Positions 60,961-64,000 of a stretch of DNA of 64,000 nucleotides are shown in pieces. Each line of letters begins with the position of its first letter. The stretch's first letter is position 1. This stretch comes from Jatrophihabitans sp. (GTDB lineage: Bacteria; Actinomycetota; Actinomycetes; Mycobacteriales; Jatrophihabitantaceae), in contig DASVQQ010000002.1 in NCBI GenBank assembly GCA_036389035.1, positions 115,950-179,949 of the forward strand, given 5' to 3'. The position numbers and the translations under genes were made by a program. The notes below the pieces were generated by a model. It ran no database searches. It was given only the letters and a program-made list of their open reading frames with translations, and was not told where the DNA came from.

Positions 60961-63945
60961 ATGCGTCGGCTGGTTGTTGTTCTGTGCTGTCTCGCTCTGG
61001 CCGCTGTCGGCTGCCTGACTCTGTCGCTCGGCTCGTCCGGCGCCGCAGCGGGCTCGTCCGGCGCCGCAGCGGGCCCGCCGGCCTCCGCAGCCGGCACGTT
61101 CCACCCGGTGAACACGGTCCGGGTGCTGGACACCCGCACCGGCTCCGGGCTGGCCAGCGGCCACGTGGCGCGGTTCGCCGTCACCGGCCGCGGCGGCATC
61201 CCGGCCGGGGCCGCGGCGGTCACTCTCAACCTGACCGTGCTGCGGCCGGGCAGCACCGGCTCGATCGCGGTCTTCCCCGGTGGCACCGCCTGGAACGGAG
61301 CTGCCTCAATCAGCTTCGTGGCAGCCCAGACCAAGCAGAGCATGGTCACCGCCAAGCTGGGCGCGGACGGCACCCTGTCGGTGCGCAACAACATCGCCTC
61401 GACGATCCAGGTGATCGGGGACGTCGCCGGCTACTACACCGGTGGCACGCCGAGCACCCCGGGCGCCTTCCGGACCATCGGATTCCAGCGAGCCTTCGAC
61501 ACCCGCCAGTCGCATGCCCTGGCACCCGGCTCGGTCACCAGAATGGCGATCACCGGTCGGGGCGCGGTGCCGGCCACCGGGGTCGCGGCGGTGCTGGCCA
61601 ACCTGACCGTGATCACGCCGAGCCGGGCAGGGTCGGTGTCGACCTGGGCCGGCGACGCCGCCTGGGACGGCAGCGCCTCCGTCAGCTTCGCGGCCGGCCG
61701 GACCGGGCAGGACGTGCTGAACGTGGCCCTGGGCAGCGACGGCACCGCGCTGATCCGCAACAACACCGGCGTCGCGCTCCACGTGGTGCTGGATCTGATC
61801 GGCTACTACTTGGCCGGCACCCCGGTCGGGTACGGCGCATACCAGGCCATCACGCCCACGCGGGTATACGACAACCGGCCCGGAGCCTTCAACGAACCCC
61901 TCACGCCGGGCCAGGCGGTGCCGGTCCGGCCAGTCTTCGACCAGCGCACCAAGATCAGCCGAGTGCCGGAGTGGGGCGTCCCGGCGGTGGTCGTCCGGTT
62001 CACCGTGCTGACCCCGGCCCAGGCCGGCTCGCTCTCGATCTTCCGTGGCGATCGCGCCTGGAACGGCTCCACCATGATCAGCTTTGGCGCCGGAGCCACC
62101 GCGCAACAACAGCTGACCACCGTGCTCGGCCTCAACGACGTATTCGAGCTCCAGTACAACGGCGCCGGTTCGGTTTCGGTGGTCGCCGACGTGCTCGGCT
62201 ACTACTTGGGCGTGCCGAACCCGCTGCGCTACACCTCCGGGCAGGAGATCAATCCCCGGCACGGCTCGCTGATGGACATCTCCTGCCCGACCGCGACGTT
62301 CTGCATGACGGTGCAACGCAATGGCTTCGCCGAAAGTTGGCACGGCACGGCTTGGAGCACGCCGGTTCGGGCGGGGCGGGCCCGGGCGCTGTCCTCGGTG
62401 TCGTGCACCTCGGCCAGCTTTTGCGTGGCCATCGGCAGCGACTCCAGCGGCCTTACCGTCCTAGAGACCTACGACGGTACGAGCTGGACCCACGCGATCA
62501 ACCTGCCCTTCAATTCCAGCACCACCAAGCGGGTGTCGTGCGCGTCCGCGACCTTCTGCATGGCCAATTCCGGAGCCAGCTTCGCGACCTTCAACGGCAG
62601 CAGCTGGTCGACCAGGACGGCAACCGGCGGGCAGTTGTCCTCGTTGCACTCGTTGTCGTGCCCGTCGGCGGCCTTCTGCATGGGCACTGATCACGATGGC
62701 AAGGCGGGGACGTTCGACGGCGCCAGCTGGTCGGCGCCGGTGAACGTGACCGGCGCGATCACTCCATGGTGGGTGTCCTGCGTGTCCGCCTCGTTCTGCG
62801 TAGCGGTCGGCCGGGCCGAGGCAGTGACATTCAACGGCGCCAAGTGGTCGGCGCCCCGCACGATCCACACGAATCACCTGCTGAGGGTCTCCTGCGTCAG
62901 CGGCACCAACTGCCGAGCCTCGGACAGCTCCGGATCGGTGCTCAGCTTCGACGGCACGGACTGGTCCGCCCCGATGCCGGTCCAGGCTAACGGCCCCGCG
63001 GTGATCTCCTGCTCGAGCGCCGGCACCTGCGGGCTCATCGAGGCAGCCTCGACCAAGGCCACCGCGGCCATGTTCAACGGCGCCAGCTGGTCCGCGCCAC
63101 AGACGGTGGACTACCTGCCGGGCGACCTGACCGGGGTGTCGTGCACCGCGGCGAGCTTCTGCATGGCCGTGGAAACCGGCGGCCACGCGCTCTCCTACAA
63201 CGGAACGGCCTGGACCTCGCCGAAACAGATCGACGGCGGCGTCGCACTGACCGGCGTGTCATGCACCGGACCGAGCTTCTGCGTCGCCGTGGACAGCCTT
63301 GGCCGGGCACTCGCCTTCGACGGCTCGGGCTGGTCGTCCGCGGCGCCGGTATATCCCGGCCGGTTGGCGGCCGTGTCGTGCACCAGCTCGTCCTTCTGCG
63401 TCGCAGTCGGGGCGGACAAGGCAGCGACCTTCAACGGGAGCAGCTGGACCACGCCGGTACCGATCGTGTCCGGATCCAGCCTGAGCGCCGTCAGTTGTCG
63501 CAGCACCACCTTCTGCGTTGCGATCACCAAATCCGGCAACGCCACCAGGTTCAACGGCGCCGGCTGGTCGGCGCTGGGCTACACAACCACATCCGGCAAT
63601 GTGCACACCATCTCGTGTCCCACCACGTCGTACTGCCTCGCGTCCAGCTTCTCCCAGTTGAGCAGCTGGAACGGCAGCGCCTGGTCGCGGTACCCGTACA
63701 TCGTGCCGGCGGCAGCGGTCTACGCGGCATCCTGCCCGCAGGCTGAATTCTGCGTGGCCGCGGCCGGCGGCGGCCCGCAACATGGCGACGGCCAGGCCAG
63801 CGTGTGGGACGGCAGCCAGTGGAGCATGCCGGTCACCATGCCGGCCGGTGGTGGCACCTCCGCCGGCTCGGCCATCTCCTGCCCGAGCACCAGCTTCTGC
63901 ATGCAGCTCGACAGCGCAACCTTCGCCTACCGTCTCGACGGCTGA
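60961..63945 (+). CDS. large exported protein with three beta-domains and about 14 Cys-pair repeats
   Basis: 994 residues. N-terminal signal MRRLVVVLCCLALAAVGC (possible lipobox) and an SSGAAAG linker. Three ~110-residue domains (about 40-420) each begin FHPV/FRTI/YQAI, carry R-(V/A)-x-D-T/N-R, and end GYYxxG; such domains are frequent in actinobacterial surface proteins. From about 430 to the end come 13 complete and one final partial repeat of ~38-45 residues with consensus SC-x4-FC-x-A and F/Y-(N/D)G-x-x-W-(S/T). The paired Cys probably bond within each repeat. Number and spacing suggest one or two beta-propellers. Ligand unknown. A run of G precedes the ATG. Confidence 0.85.
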   Translation: MRRLVVVLCCLALAAVGCLTLSLGSSGAAAGSSGAAAGPPASAAGTFHPVNTVRVLDTRTGSGLASGHVARFAVTGRGGIPAGAAAVTLNLTVLRPGSTGSIAVFPGGTAWNGAASISFVAAQTKQSMVTAKLGADGTLSVRNNIASTIQVIGDVAGYYTGGTPSTPGAFRTIGFQRAFDTRQSHALAPGSVTRMAITGRGAVPATGVAAVLANLTVITPSRAGSVSTWAGDAAWDGSASVSFAAGRTGQDVLNVALGSDGTALIRNNTGVALHVVLDLIGYYLAGTPVGYGAYQAITPTRVYDNRPGAFNEPLTPGQAVPVRPVFDQRTKISRVPEWGVPAVVVRFTVLTPAQAGSLSIFRGDRAWNGSTMISFGAGATAQQQLTTVLGLNDVFELQYNGAGSVSVVADVLGYYLGVPNPLRYTSGQEINPRHGSLMDISCPTATFCMTVQRNGFAESWHGTAWSTPVRAGRARALSSVSCTSASFCVAIGSDSSGLTVLETYDGTSWTHAINLPFNSSTTKRVSCASATFCMANSGASFATFNGSSWSTRTATGGQLSSLHSLSCPSAAFCMGTDHDGKAGTFDGASWSAPVNVTGAITPWWVSCVSASFCVAVGRAEAVTFNGAKWSAPRTIHTNHLLRVSCVSGTNCRASDSSGSVLSFDGTDWSAPMPVQANGPAVISCSSAGTCGLIEAASTKATAAMFNGASWSAPQTVDYLPGDLTGVSCTAASFCMAVETGGHALSYNGTAWTSPKQIDGGVALTGVSCTGPSFCVAVDSLGRALAFDGSGWSSAAPVYPGRLAAVSCTSSSFCVAVGADKAATFNGSSWTTPVPIVSGSSLSAVSCRSTTFCVAITKSGNATRFNGAGWSALGYTTTSGNVHTISCPTTSYCLASSFSQLSSWNGSAWSRYPYIVPAAAVYAASCPQAEFCVAAAGGGPQHGDGQASVWDGSQWSMPVTMPAGGGTSAGSAISCPSTSFCMQLDSATFAYRLDG

Positions 63946-64000
63946 CCCGGCCCGGCGAAGCGACCACCCGGTAGCGAAAGGCCCCGGTCCTGAAAGCCAG

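Overview
The window is chromosomal DNA from a high-GC Gram-positive bacterium of the Actinomycetota. The evidence is GC-rich third codon positions throughout, many GTG starts, NTGA stop/start overlaps, and an actinobacterial core block (carD-ispD-ispF, cysS-rlmB, radA-disA-mutY). I cannot place it below phylum/class level. I see no transposase, integrase, phage gene or CRISPR array.

Left part (1-8.4 kb): a small WXG-like protein coupled to an alpha/beta hydrolase, an acyl-CoA ligase, a large secreted modular protein, a DUF4232 lipoprotein and a glyceraldehyde-3-phosphate reductase-type aldo-keto reductase.

Centre-left (8.6-23.7 kb): a compact biosynthetic gene cluster, the most interesting part. 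A plus-strand chain encodes a Gfo/Idh/MocA dehydrogenase, a divergent inositol-phosphate-synthase-like cyclase, a DJ-1/PfpI protein, an SDR, a RidA-like protein, a PfkB kinase, a phosphohexomutase, an MTA/purine nucleoside phosphorylase, a histidine phosphatase, a GMC oxidoreductase, an MFS exporter and an inositol-monophosphatase-like phosphatase. Divergent PurB and PurA homologues (and perhaps a LOG phosphoribohydrolase) converge on it from the minus strand. Cyclitol formation, phosphate relocation, glycosidic coupling by a phosphorylase, 6-amination of a purine, dephosphorylation and export together suggest a carbocyclic purine nucleoside of the aristeromycin/neplanocin kind. The cyclase lacks a conserved active-site lysine, so its chemistry may differ from inositol synthesis.

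Middle (23.8-44.8 kb): transporters, a MarR-MFS efflux unit with a clear operator, a DUF4157-HNH toxin-like protein behind an ankyrin-repeat gene, a Fur-type catR-katA catalase unit with a duplicated operator, a TrpC-like protein with an altered active site, an arsenic operon whose arsR is frameshifted, a Rieske ferredoxin/reductase pair, lutABC lactate oxidation genes, a secreted subtilase, a Stf0 sulfotransferase, tRNA-Thr(TGT), an acyltransferase and a GNAT acetyltransferase.

Right part (45-64 kb): a GH25 lysozyme, a shared sugar-ABC ATPase, and an apparent operon of a Gly/Ala/Asp repeat peptide, a JmjC/cupin oxygenase and a sucrase/ferredoxin-like Fe-S protein. The housekeeping block follows, interrupted by a PPOX/PLP-enzyme pair, and the window ends in a 994-residue exported protein with at least 13 Cys-pair repeats. 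Short tandem repeats that overlap stop codons recur at several gene ends.
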